Origin: Oscillospiraceae bacterium
Lineage (GTDB): Bacteria > Bacillota > Clostridia > Oscillospirales > Ruminococcaceae
Reading direction: 5' to 3'
Assembly: GCA_022800935.1 (NCBI GenBank)
Contig: JAAWRH010000019.1
Span: 1-64,000 of the forward strand
Length of the DNA: 64,000 nucleotides
Every line of letters starts with the position of its first letter. Position 1 is the stretch's first letter. A program made the translations under genes and the position numbers. The notes below the pieces were generated by a model that had not been told where the DNA came from, did not search any database, and saw nothing but the letters and a program-made list of their open reading frames with translations. Below are positions 1 through 8,009 of the stretch, piece after piece.

Positions 1-272
1 TCCAGGGCCAGGCGGTAGTCGAAGTGGATATCCGCCACCAGGGGGATATGTATCTCTTTTTTGATTGTCTCAATCAGCGGGATTGCATCCATATCGGGGA
101 TAGCGGCGCGGAGGATTTCGCACCCGGCGGCCTCAAGGGCCTTGGCCTGGGCGACGCTCCCCGCGATATCGGTAGAGGGGACGCTGAGCATAGACTGCAC
201 GGCGACGGAGTTTCCGCCGCCGATAACCCGGTTTCCGATGCGTATCTTTCTGGTATTCTGTCGAAGGGTCAT
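1..272 (-). CDS. ispG: 4-hydroxy-3-methylbut-2-enyl diphosphate synthase IspG, N-terminal part
   Basis: Only the first ~90 codons are inside the window; the gene runs off the left edge. Translating the minus strand from the ATG at 272-270 gives RKIRIGNRVIGGGNSVAVQS, then GCEILRAAIPD and IPLVADIHFDYRLAL, the conserved N-terminal TIM-barrel start of IspG/GcpE. The enzyme makes HMBPP from MEcPP in the MEP isoprenoid pathway with a [4Fe-4S] cluster; the cluster cysteines lie outside the window. An AAAGGATG ribosome site precedes the start, 28 bp after the rseP stop, so it is probably cotranscribed with rseP and dxr, the latter from the same pathway. Confidence 0.93.
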   Translation of the reverse strand, partial: MTLRQNTRKIRIGNRVIGGGNSVAVQSMLSVPSTDIAGSVAQAKALEAAGCEILRAAIPDMDAIPLIETIKKEIHIPLVADIHFDYRLAL

Positions 273-300
273 ATCAACTCATCCTTTGCTGTCATCATAA

Positions 301-1323
301 TCACTTGGCAATCAGCCTGACAATATCCTGATAAGTCACCGCCACCATCAACACCATCAGCAGCGTCAGCCCCACCGCGTGGACGTATCCCTCATACTTG
401 GCGGGAACCGGCCGCCGGCGTATCAGCTCAATCAGCAGGAACAGCAGCCTTCCGCCGTCCAAGGCGGGCAGCGGCAGGAGGTTGAAGATTCCCAGGTTTA
501 CGGTGATGAACCCGGTCATCATCAGCAGGGAGGGCAGGCCGTAGGAGGAAGCCTGGCCGATGGCCTGGGCCGTGCCCACCGGACCGGTGAGCTGGTTGAG
601 GCCGTACCGCCCGGTAATCAGGTCAAAGAGGGACAGCCACACCTGGCGTACCACCGAGACGGTCCATCCAAAGCTGTACTGGATGGTGTTGAGGAAGGTC
701 TGGGACTGGGCCAGAACCTTAAAGTCCAGGGTAATCAGCCGCTCCCCGTCCACCACCGAAGTGTTGAAGGGCACCTGGATGGAGGTCTTCTTTCCGTCCC
801 GCAGGACCACCATGTCCACCAGCCCGTCGTCATCCCGGACCAGGGCGTATACAATGTCGTTGTCGATGCGGGTACGGGCGCCGTTGACGGAATAAATCCG
901 GTCCCCCACCTGGAGGGCCTGACTGCTCACCGCCCCTTCCTCAAAGCGGACCACCTGGGTGGTTCCCACATAGCCCCTGGCGCTGACCATCAGCACCGAG
1001 ACCACCAAACCCAGAAGAAGATTCATCACCGCCCCCGCAGAAATGATGATAAGCCGCTTCCACACCTTCTGGTTGCAGAAGGCGGCGGGGTCGCTGCTCT
1101 CCTCGTCCTCCCCGTCCATCTTGATATAACCGCCGATGGGGATTGCGCGGATAGAATAATCGGTATTGTTTTTGTTTTTTTGAAAAAGAGCAGGCCCCAT
1201 CCCGATGGAAAACTCCAGAATCCGGACTCCAAAGGCCCTTGCCGCCAGAAAATGGCCCAATTCGTGAATCAGAATAATGACGCTGAAAATGAGAACTGCA
1301 ATGATAATCGTCCAAATATTCAT
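301..1323 (-). CDS. rseP: RIP metalloprotease RseP (site-2 protease)
   Basis: Membrane-embedded zinc protease of the M50 family that cuts transmembrane substrates such as anti-sigma factors and signal-peptide remnants. Visible: a first membrane segment carrying the zinc motif HELGH at about residues 20-24, a central PDZ-like region (about 110-190), and a C-terminal membrane segment with the second metal motif LDGG near residue 288. Length (~340 aa) fits the family. Two ATGs lie close together; the second (1323) is preferred because it is 9 nt from AAAAGGGG, while the first (1329) is only 3 nt away. It sits between dxr and ispG, the usual Firmicute order. Confidence 0.95.
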   Translation of the reverse strand: MNIWTIIIAVLIFSVIILIHELGHFLAARAFGVRILEFSIGMGPALFQKNKNNTDYSIRAIPIGGYIKMDGEDEESSDPAAFCNQKVWKRLIIISAGAVMNLLLGLVVSVLMVSARGYVGTTQVVRFEEGAVSSQALQVGDRIYSVNGARTRIDNDIVYALVRDDDGLVDMVVLRDGKKTSIQVPFNTSVVDGERLITLDFKVLAQSQTFLNTIQYSFGWTVSVVRQVWLSLFDLITGRYGLNQLTGPVGTAQAIGQASSYGLPSLLMMTGFITVNLGIFNLLPLPALDGGRLLFLLIELIRRRPVPAKYEGYVHAVGLTLLMVLMVAVTYQDIVRLIAK

Positions 1324-1455
1324 TGGCATCAGCCCCTTTTTAGGTATAAAATCTATATATAGCTATTATACGTCCTCATAAATTCCTTTCATACCTCTTT
1401 TTTTAGCATTTTCATAAACAGCCTGTAAATTATACCCTGCCGGCGGGACAGGCTC

Positions 1456-2631
1456 TTATTTCGCAAACCGCTCCGCCGCGTACTCCCGCGCCATGCGGTC
1501 GGCTTCCAGGATTTGGGACAGGCTGTCCCCCTCCCCTGCCGGGCGCAGGGCTTCCACCGCGCTCCACACCGTCTCTCCGATTTTCAGGAAGGATATCTCC
1601 CCCCTGAGGAAAGCGGCGACCGCCGCCTCGTTGGCCCCGTTGGCCACGCAGGGATACAGCCCGCCCTTGTCAAAGGCCCGCTTGCAGGCCCGCAGGCAGA
1701 GGAAGGTTTCCTCGTCCGCCTCCCCGAAGGTCAGCTTGCCCAGGGATTGGAAGGAGAGGGGCGGCATCTTCAGCGGCTCCCGCTTGGGCCAGGTCAGGGC
1801 GTACTGGATGGGAACCCGCATATCCGGCGCGCCCATCTGGGCCAGGATCGCCCCGTCCCTGCACAGTACCATGGAATGGATGATGCTCTCCCGCTGCACC
1901 ACAATTTCAATTTCCTCCGGCCCCTTGCCGAACAGATGGCAGGCTTCAATCAGCTCCAGCCCTTTGTTCATCAGGGTGGCGGAATCAATGGTAATCTTTG
2001 CGCCCATGGACCAGTTGGGATGCTTCAGGGCCTGCTCCGCCGTCACAAGCTCCAGCTCCTCCCGCTTTTTGCCGTAAAAGGGCCCGCCGGAGGCGGTCAG
2101 GAGAATCTTTTCCACCTCCTCCGGTCCGGAAAGCCCCTGGATACACTGGAAGATGGCAGAGTGCTCGCTGTCCACCGGCAGTACATGGACGTTTTTCTCC
2201 CTTGCCGCAGAGAGGACCAGCTTCCCCCCTGTCACCAGGGATTCCTTGTTGGCCAGGGCCAGGTCCTTTCCGGCCTCAATGGCGCTGAGGGCGGGCTCCA
2301 GCCCCGCAATGCCCACAACCGCGTCCAAGACCATATCGTTTTCCGGCAGGGCCGCCGCCTCGCAGACCGCTTCTTTCCCGGCCTTCACCTGGATATCCAG
2401 GTCGGCCAAAGCGGTTTTCAGGCTGTGGTAAAGCCCCTCTTCCGCCGTAACCGCCCAGTGGGGCCTCCTCTCCGGTCCAAGGACCGCAAAGCACCGCCGG
2501 ACCTGTTCCTCCAGCCGTTTGATATTCCGATTGGCGGTCAGGGCATTGACGGCCAGGCCCAGATTTTCACACACCTCCAGGGCCTGCACCCCAATGGAGC
2601 CGGTGGAACCGAGTATAGAGATATGTTTCAT
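1456..2631 (-). CDS. dxr: 1-deoxy-D-xylulose-5-phosphate reductoisomerase
   Basis: Converts DXP to 2-C-methyl-D-erythritol 4-phosphate with NADPH, the committed step of the MEP pathway. The N-terminal nucleotide loop ILGSTGSIG is at residues 5-13; the metal/substrate stretch VDSEHSAIFQC, the LTASGGPF loop and the MNKGLELIEA helix are all present. The 391 residues match the family. AGAGAGGAG lies upstream of the ATG. A terminator-like hairpin (2655-2687) separates it from cdsA, so part of its transcription may be attenuated. Confidence 0.97.
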   Translation of the reverse strand: MKHISILGSTGSIGVQALEVCENLGLAVNALTANRNIKRLEEQVRRCFAVLGPERRPHWAVTAEEGLYHSLKTALADLDIQVKAGKEAVCEAAALPENDMVLDAVVGIAGLEPALSAIEAGKDLALANKESLVTGGKLVLSAAREKNVHVLPVDSEHSAIFQCIQGLSGPEEVEKILLTASGGPFYGKKREELELVTAEQALKHPNWSMGAKITIDSATLMNKGLELIEACHLFGKGPEEIEIVVQRESIIHSMVLCRDGAILAQMGAPDMRVPIQYALTWPKREPLKMPPLSFQSLGKLTFGEADEETFLCLRACKRAFDKGGLYPCVANGANEAAVAAFLRGEISFLKIGETVWSAVEALRPAGEGDSLSQILEADRMAREYAAERFAK

Positions 2632-2654
2632 AGTAAAATACTCCTCTCTGCCGG

Positions 2655-2687
2655 AAAAAATCGGAGACAGCCTGGCAGCAGTCTCCG
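2655..2687 (-). terminator. Intrinsic terminator or attenuator between cdsA and dxr
   Basis: On the minus strand a 7-bp perfect stem (CGGAGAC/GTCTCCG, arms 2681-2687 and 2662-2668) is followed by ATTTTTT. It lies inside an otherwise continuous same-strand gene run, 24 bp before the dxr start codon, so it probably lowers rather than abolishes read-through. Confidence 0.65.
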
Positions 2688-2729
2688 AACAATCTCAGTC
2701 TTTTCCCGTCAGGGAAAGACATCCTTCGC

Positions 2730-3566
2730 CTATATGATAATCAGCGGGACAAAACAGCTGAACAGGTATATCACCGGCGACACCATCAGCACGCTGTCAA
2801 ACCGGTCCATCACCCCGCCGTGTCCCGGCATAATGTTCCCAAAGTCCTTTACCCCGCACTGGCGCTTGATGGTGGAGGCGGTCAGGTCCCCTATGACACT
2901 TGCGGCCGAGCCCAGCAGCGTTCCCGCGGCAACCGCGAAATACTGAACCGTGTGGGCCACTCCAAAGGCCTGGAAGATAAGGGACAGCGCCCACGCCATC
3001 AACAGGTTGCAGACCACCGAACCAATCAACCCGCCAATCAACCCTTCCACTGTCTTGTGAGGGCTGATGACTGGGGCCATCTTGTGTTTTCCGAAAGCGC
3101 GGCCTGTAAAATAGGCGCAGGTGTCGGAGAACCAGGCGCTGCCCAGCAAAATCATCACACAAAAGACGCCGCCCAGCCATCCGTTGTTGTTCCGGAACAG
3201 CACCACATTGGTAAAGGAAGCGGAAATCATGACACCGAAAGCCCCCGCAGTCAGAACATCCTGGAAACGGATGGTGCGGTGATTCCGGAGCAGGATTGCC
3301 AGCATGGCCAGCAGATACAGCAGCGAAACCAGGGGCAGCAGGTCATAATCAAAGAATTCCCGGAAAAAGGGGAAAAGGCCCGCGTAAATCCAGGTTGCTG
3401 CCGCCATCTGCCGGTGCCGCAGGAGGCCGGCGGCATGAAAAAGCTCATATAAAGCAAGAATGGAAATCAGGCTGACAGCCGTGTTCAGCAGCAGGGTTTC
3501 AAAACCCAGCAGCACAACTGCCAGAATCGCTAGCCCGACAATAGCGGAAACGATTCGCTGTTTCAT
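2730..3566 (-). CDS. cdsA: Phosphatidate cytidylyltransferase (CDP-diacylglycerol synthase)
   Basis: Integral membrane enzyme making CDP-diacylglycerol from phosphatidate and CTP for phospholipid synthesis. Several hydrophobic helices fill the first two thirds. Near the C terminus is the family signature: TIKRQCGVKDFGNIMP followed by GHGGVMDRFDS, with the KD and HGG-x-DR-x-D residues intact. Length 278 aa is typical. It lies 25 bp downstream of uppS and is probably cotranscribed with it. Confidence 0.96.
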   Translation of the reverse strand: MKQRIVSAIVGLAILAVVLLGFETLLLNTAVSLISILALYELFHAAGLLRHRQMAAATWIYAGLFPFFREFFDYDLLPLVSLLYLLAMLAILLRNHRTIRFQDVLTAGAFGVMISASFTNVVLFRNNNGWLGGVFCVMILLGSAWFSDTCAYFTGRAFGKHKMAPVISPHKTVEGLIGGLIGSVVCNLLMAWALSLIFQAFGVAHTVQYFAVAAGTLLGSAASVIGDLTASTIKRQCGVKDFGNIMPGHGGVMDRFDSVLMVSPVIYLFSCFVPLIII

Positions 3567-3591
3567 GTCCCAAACCTCCTAAAATATACGA

Positions 3592-4326
3592 TCAAAGCCC
3601 CCTGCGCCTGGAGCGCCGGGTATACTGGAGAATCGCCCTGTCCAGGTCAGCGGGTTTAAAGTCCGGCCAGAGGATATCCATAAAGACAAACTCTGTATAG
3701 GCGCACTGCCACAGCAGAAAATTGGAAAGCCTCAGTTCCCCGCTGGGGCGGATGAGCAGGTCCGGGTCGGGTATTCCCCCAGTGTCTAGGGCATCGGAGA
3801 AGACCTCCTCTGTAATGTCCTCCTGGCGCACCCCGCTGGCCAGCAGCTTTTTAACAGCTCGGACAATATCATCCCGTCCCCCATAGTGAAGGGCAACGTT
3901 TACGGTGATGCCGTCGTTTTTGGCGCTCCTGGCCTCAATGTCCATAATCTTCGCCTTCAGGTCCGGCCGGAGGGGGCCCTTGTCCCCCAAAAAGCAAAGA
4001 CGGATGTTTTCCTTCTCATGCTTTTCCACATCGGACAGGTATCTTGCCAACAGGTCCATCAGGTAATCCACCTCATCCTTGGTGCGGCCCTTGTTTTCGG
4101 TGGAAAAAGCAAAGACGGTCAGGTATTTAATACCGATATCCCGGCAGTACTTGGCGATATCGGAAAAAACCTGCGCCCCCTGCCTGTGCCCCTCGTTTTT
4201 GGATTTGCCGTTCAGCCGCGCCCAGCGCCGGTTGCCGTCCATGATAATGGCAATGTGCCTGGGCATGGCACCGGCGGGAATCTGCTCCTCGCCCAAGATT
4301 ACAAAGTCCCTTGCTGTCTCTGACAT
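3592..4326 (-). CDS. uppS: Isoprenyl transferase (undecaprenyl diphosphate synthase)
   Basis: Condenses isopentenyl diphosphate units into the C55 carrier lipid for cell-wall synthesis. The catalytic motif IMDGNRRWA holds Asp30; the second signature RPSGELRLSNFLLWQ and the downstream TEFVF segment are present. The 244-aa length fits cis-prenyltransferases. Gene order frr-uppS-cdsA is the standard Firmicute arrangement. A GGAGCGGGC-type site precedes the ATG. Confidence 0.96.
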   Translation of the reverse strand: MSETARDFVILGEEQIPAGAMPRHIAIIMDGNRRWARLNGKSKNEGHRQGAQVFSDIAKYCRDIGIKYLTVFAFSTENKGRTKDEVDYLMDLLARYLSDVEKHEKENIRLCFLGDKGPLRPDLKAKIMDIEARSAKNDGITVNVALHYGGRDDIVRAVKKLLASGVRQEDITEEVFSDALDTGGIPDPDLLIRPSGELRLSNFLLWQCAYTEFVFMDILWPDFKPADLDRAILQYTRRSRRRGL

Positions 4327-4368
4327 TGGCCCGCTCCTTTCCGCAATGTTGCCGGATAGGCGGAGGGA

Positions 4369-4923
4369 TTATACCTCCATGATCTCCTTTTCCTTGGCGT
4401 CGGCCAGGTTGTCGATCTCCTTGATAAAGCTGTCAGTCAGCTTTTGCAGCTCCTTCTCCAGGTCCTTCTGGTCGTCCTCTGTCAGCTCGCTCTTTTTCTT
4501 CATGGACTTGAAGGTCTCGTTGGCGTCCCGGCGAATGGAGCGGATGGCCACCTTGGATTCCTCCCCCATCTTGTGGATCTGCTTGCTCAGGTCCTTTCTG
4601 CGCTCCTCGGTCAGGGGAGGGAAGGTAATGCGCAGCACAGAGCCGTCGTTCTGGGGGTTGATGCCTAGGTCCGAAGCCTGGACGGCCTTCTCAATGGACT
4701 TCAGCGACGATTTGTCCCAGGGCGAAATGACCAGAATCCTGGCCTCCGAAACCGAGATGGCGGCCATGGCGTTTATCTTGGTAGGAACGCCAAAATAATC
4801 CACCATGATCCGGTCCAGTACCGCGGGATTGGCGCGGCCTGCGCGGATGGCGGCGAAATTGGACTGCATGGCGCTGATGGTCTTCTTCATTTTTTCCTCG
4901 TAAGGCTTCAGTTCAGATCTCAT
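4369..4923 (-). CDS. frr: Ribosome recycling factor
   Basis: Splits post-termination ribosomes together with EF-G. The protein starts MRSELKPYEEKMKKT and shows the triple-helix-bundle residues of RRF (RAGRANPAVLDRIMVDYFG, PWDKSSLKSIEKA, LTEERRKDLSKQ). The ATG at 4923 gives 184 residues, the usual size, and is preceded by AAGGAGGA at good spacing. A longer reading frame from 4992 would add 23 unrelated residues and overlap pyrH, so it is rejected. Confidence 0.97.
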   Translation of the reverse strand: MRSELKPYEEKMKKTISAMQSNFAAIRAGRANPAVLDRIMVDYFGVPTKINAMAAISVSEARILVISPWDKSSLKSIEKAVQASDLGINPQNDGSVLRITFPPLTEERRKDLSKQIHKMGEESKVAIRSIRRDANETFKSMKKKSELTEDDQKDLEKELQKLTDSFIKEIDNLADAKEKEIMEV

Positions 4924-4988
4924 AATGGGTTCCTCCTTAAATTTAAATTTCTTTTTTTGTTGGGGATGATCCGCTCCGTCCCCATAAA

Positions 4989-5693
4989 TCAATGGACGAT
5001 GGTGCCTATTCTCTCCCCCTGTATGGCCCGCAGGATATTGTCCGGGTCGTCCAGGCTGAACACCACAATGGGGATGTTCTGGTCCCGGCAGAGGGTGGCG
5101 GCGGTCATGTCCACCACACCCAACTCCTTGTTGAGCATCTCGCTGAAGGAAAGATCGTCGTAGCGCTTGGCGTCCGGATTCTTGTGGGGGTCACTGTCGT
5201 ACACACCGTCCACCAGCGTCGCCTTGAAGATGACCTCGGCGTCCAGCTCCGCGGCCCGCAGGGCGGCGGCGGTGTCGGTGGAGAAGAAGGGGCTTCCGGT
5301 GCCGCAGCCCAGCACAATCAGCCTTCCGTGCTCCAGATGGGAAACCGCCCGGTTGCGGATATAGGGTTCGGCAATCTGCTGCATGGCGATGGCGGTCTGC
5401 ACCCGGACGGTGACCCCCACCGATTCAAAGCCGTCGGCCAGGGCCAAGGAGTTGATGACCGTCGCCAGCATACCCATGTGGTCGGCGCGGGTGCGGTCCA
5501 TCTTGCCGCTGGAGCGTCCCCTCCAGAAGTTTCCGCCCCCCACGACGATGGCGATTTCCGCCCCCTCGTCCACGCATTTTTTCACGCCTGCACAGATATT
5601 GTGTACCACGTCGTAATCCAGGCCGAATTTCTTTTCGCCGGCCAGCGCTTCCCCGCTCAGCTTCAGCAGAACGCGTTTATACTTCAGTGCCAT
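4989..5693 (-). CDS. pyrH: Uridylate kinase (UMP kinase)
   Basis: Phosphorylates UMP to UDP in pyrimidine synthesis; a homohexamer of the amino-acid-kinase fold. Seen: [12 protein letters not shown] at the N terminus (phosphate loop), [11 protein letters not shown], the [14 protein letters not shown] stretch and a C-terminal [16 protein letters not shown]. The 234 aa match the family. It has its own strong promoter (5738-5766) after the tsf terminator and a GAAGGAGCGG ribosome site. Confidence 0.97.
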   Translation of the reverse strand: MALKYKRVLLKLSGEALAGEKKFGLDYDVVHNICAGVKKCVDEGAEIAIVVGGGNFWRGRSSGKMDRTRADHMGMLATVINSLALADGFESVGVTVRVQTAIAMQQIAEPYIRNRAVSHLEHGRLIVLGCGTGSPFFSTDTAAALRAAELDAEVIFKATLVDGVYDSDPHKNPDAKRYDDLSFSEMLNKELGVVDMTAATLCRDQNIPIVVFSLDDPDNILRAIQGERIGTIVH

Positions 5694-5737
5694 CGGTAAA
5701 TTCCGCTCCTTCCTCGCAGATAAATTTTTCTTTTCCT

Positions 5738-5766
5738 ATTTTACAACATAAAACGATTTATGTAAA
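5738..5766 (-). promoter_or_regulatory. Vegetative promoter for pyrH-frr-uppS-cdsA
   Basis: Minus-strand -35 TTTACA (5766-5761), 17-bp spacer, -10 TAAAAT (5743-5738), 45 bp from the pyrH start and downstream of the tsf terminator. It makes pyrH the head of a new transcription unit. Confidence 0.75.
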
Positions 5767-5858
5767 GTGCAAAAGAAAAAGGCGATGGAATTTCTTTTTT
5801 TGTGTCAATGCCATAAGTTCATAATAACAGAATCCATATCCAGCGGCGCAAAGTCCGC

Positions 5859-5898
5859 AAAAAAGGAGCTGGCTTCCCTTGTCGGGGTTGTCAGCTCC
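5859..5898 (-). terminator. Intrinsic terminator of the rpsB-tsf operon
   Basis: Minus-strand stem GGAGCTG/CAGCTCC (arms 5898-5892 and 5871-5865) followed directly by TTTTTT. Two more hairpins precede it: CTGCCCGCG/CGCGGGCAG at 5941-5971, 23 bp after the tsf stop, and a 6-bp CCGCTT/AAGCGG stem near 5919-5937. Confidence 0.75.
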
Positions 5899-5993
5899 TC
5901 AGTCAACATACCAAAAGCCGCTTATCACAAAAGCGGAAGCCTGCCCGCGAAGAAGCCAACGGCGCGGGCAGAGCCATTAAAAGACTTCTGTCC

Positions 5994-6905
5994 TTATTTC
6001 ACCATGCTGGCCACTTCATCGGCAAAGTTGTCCTCTCTCTTTTCCAGGCCCTCGCCCTTCTCAAAGCGGACAAACTCAGCGATTTTAACGGATGTGCCCA
6101 GGTCCTTCTCCACCTGGGAGATATAAGCGCCCACAGGGGTGTCAGCGTCCTTGATAAAGGGCTGCTCCACCAGACAGACCTCTTTGTAGTACTTGCCGAT
6201 GCGGCCCATTACCATCTTCTTGGCAATTTCCTCCGGCTTGCCCTCATTCATCGCCTGGACGGTGAGGATTTCCTTCTCATGCTCGACAACCTCGGCGGGA
6301 ACGGAGGCTTTATCCAGATAAGAGGGATTGGAAGCGACAATCTGCATGGCGATGGTCTTGGCAAAATCCTTAAAGACATCGTTGTTGGGGGCTTCGGTCT
6401 CAAATCTCACCAAAACGCCGATTCTGCCTCCGCCGTGAACATAGCCATAGGCGTTGCCCTCGTAACGGGTAAAGCGGCGGATTTTCATGTTCTCACCAAT
6501 GGTGAGGATTTTATCCTGAAGCTGGGCGGCAATGGTCCCCTCGCCGTTCACGCCTTCGCACGCCAGCAGGGCCTCCACGTCCGCGGGATTTGCCGCGATA
6601 ACGGTCTTGGCGCAGACGGCCACAAAGTCCATAAATTTCTCATTTTTGGCCACAAAGTCAGTCTCGGAGTTGACCTCAATGATAGCTCCGACCTTCTTCT
6701 CCTCGTCGTAAATGGCGTAGACAACGCCCTCGGCGGCGATTCTGCCGGCCTTCTTGGCGGCTGCAGCAAGTCCCTTCTCACGCAGGAACTCAATCGCCTT
6801 TTCCATATCGCCCTCAGAAGCCGTCAAAGCCTTCTTGCAGTCCATCATGCCGCATCCGGTTCTCTCGCGGAGGGCGGATACGTCCTTTGCAGTAAATGCT
6901 GCCAT
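5994..6905 (-). CDS. tsf: Translation elongation factor Ts
   Basis: Guanine-nucleotide exchange factor for EF-Tu. N-terminal [13 protein letters not shown] then [10 protein letters not shown] is the conserved UBA-like EF-Tu contact; [13 protein letters not shown] is the core signature. About 303 aa. Of two nearby ATGs, 6905 is preferred: it is 8 nt from AGGAGG, whereas the ATG at 6911 almost touches it. Cotranscribed with rpsB, 149 bp downstream of it. Confidence 0.97.
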   Translation of the reverse strand: MAAFTAKDVSALRERTGCGMMDCKKALTASEGDMEKAIEFLREKGLAAAAKKAGRIAAEGVVYAIYDEEKKVGAIIEVNSETDFVAKNEKFMDFVAVCAKTVIAANPADVEALLACEGVNGEGTIAAQLQDKILTIGENMKIRRFTRYEGNAYGYVHGGGRIGVLVRFETEAPNNDVFKDFAKTIAMQIVASNPSYLDKASVPAEVVEHEKEILTVQAMNEGKPEEIAKKMVMGRIGKYYKEVCLVEQPFIKDADTPVGAYISQVEKDLGTSVKIAEFVRFEKGEGLEKREDNFADEVASMVK

Positions 6906-7054
6906 ATTCATTACCTCCTATATTTTCACCGACCGCGCCGGTCTGTCCGGCCCGGTCCTCCCTCTTCCCAGCGGGCCGGGGGAATCCTCTGTTCATAAAA
7001 ATCCCGCGCATCCCCGCCTGGAAATGCGCGGGATATGGGAGCTCCCAGGATTGC

Positions 7055-7801
7055 TTAGGCCTCCTCGACCTTTTCGGCCTCTTCCGCTGCTACAGCTTCT
7101 TCAGCCGCCGCGGCATCAGCGCCCTGACGGCCCTCAATGATGGCGTCTGCCATGGTCTGGGCAATCAGCTTGACAGCGCGGATGGCGTCGTCATTGCCGG
7201 GGATGACGTAATCGATCTCGTCGGGGTCGCAGTTGGTATCGACGATGGCCACCACCGGGATACCCAGCTTTTTGGCCTCGGACACCGCGATTTTCTCCTT
7301 GCGGGGGTCAACGATGAACAGGGCTCCGGGGAGCTTGTTCATGTTCTTGATGCCGCCCAGGAACTTCTCCAGCTTTTCAATCTCCAGCTGAAGCTTGACA
7401 ACCTCTTTTTTGGGCAGGCGCTCAAAGGTGCCGTCCTCCTCCATGGCGCGGAGCTGTTCCAGACGGCCAATCCGCTGACGGATGGTGCGGAAGTTGGTGA
7501 GCATACCGCCCAGCCAGCGGGCGTTTACAAAATGGACACCGGCGCGCTCTGCTTCCTCGCGGATGGAGTCCCCGGCCTGCTTTTTGGTGCCGACAAAGAG
7601 AACGGTGTCGCCGTTGGCCGCCACGTCGCGGACAAACATATAGGCTTCTTCCAGCTTTCTGACGGTCTTCTGCAGGTCGATGATGTAGATGCCGTTGCGC
7701 TCCGTAAAGATGTAGGGAGCCATTTTGGGGTTCCATCTGCGGGTCTGGTGGCCGAAGTGTACGCCGGCTTCCAGAAGCTGTTTCATGGATACTACGCTCA
7801 T
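7055..7801 (-). CDS. rpsB: 30S ribosomal protein S2
   Basis: Small-subunit protein on the 30S head/body junction. Starts [20 protein letters not shown], followed by [20 protein letters not shown] and [20 protein letters not shown], all highly conserved S2 blocks. 248 aa with a short acidic Ala/Glu-rich tail. AGGAGGAATTATCA precedes the ATG. First gene of rpsB-tsf, driven by the promoter at 7928-7956 through a ~120-nt leader. Confidence 0.98.
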   Translation of the reverse strand: MSVVSMKQLLEAGVHFGHQTRRWNPKMAPYIFTERNGIYIIDLQKTVRKLEEAYMFVRDVAANGDTVLFVGTKKQAGDSIREEAERAGVHFVNARWLGGMLTNFRTIRQRIGRLEQLRAMEEDGTFERLPKKEVVKLQLEIEKLEKFLGGIKNMNKLPGALFIVDPRKEKIAVSEAKKLGIPVVAIVDTNCDPDEIDYVIPGNDDAIRAVKLIAQTMADAIIEGRQGADAAAAEEAVAAEEAEKVEEA

Positions 7802-7927
7802 TGATAATTCCTCCTGATATGGTTGTTGTACCTCCGCTTCCGCGCATGATATGATTCTGCACCATACAGGCTTCAGCTGTCAGCCACCGGCTGTCAGCAT
7901 CAGCGGAAACGTGTGTATTACCGGATA

Positions 7928-7956
7928 AGTATAGCATATCCGGCCCGCCTTGGCAA
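7928..7956 (-). promoter_or_regulatory. Promoter and leader start of rpsB-tsf
   Basis: Minus strand: -35 TTGCCA (7956-7951), 17-bp spacer ending in TGC (extended -10), -10 TATACT (7933-7928). The leader down to 7802 contains repeated GCTGACAGC-like words and a CAGCC-GGT-GGCTG mini-hairpin, possibly an S2 autoregulatory element, which is not proven by sequence alone. Confidence 0.75.
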
Positions 7957-8009
7957 GAGATTTTTTTGAAAAATTGGTTATTTCTTGAAGCCATCCTCCA
8001 AAACCGGCG

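Noticed and set aside
379-1362. 327-codon plus-strand ORF opposite rseP
   Set aside because: Antisense shadow of a G+C-rich gene; His/Gln/Gly-rich translation with no domain, and rseP is unmistakable on the other strand.
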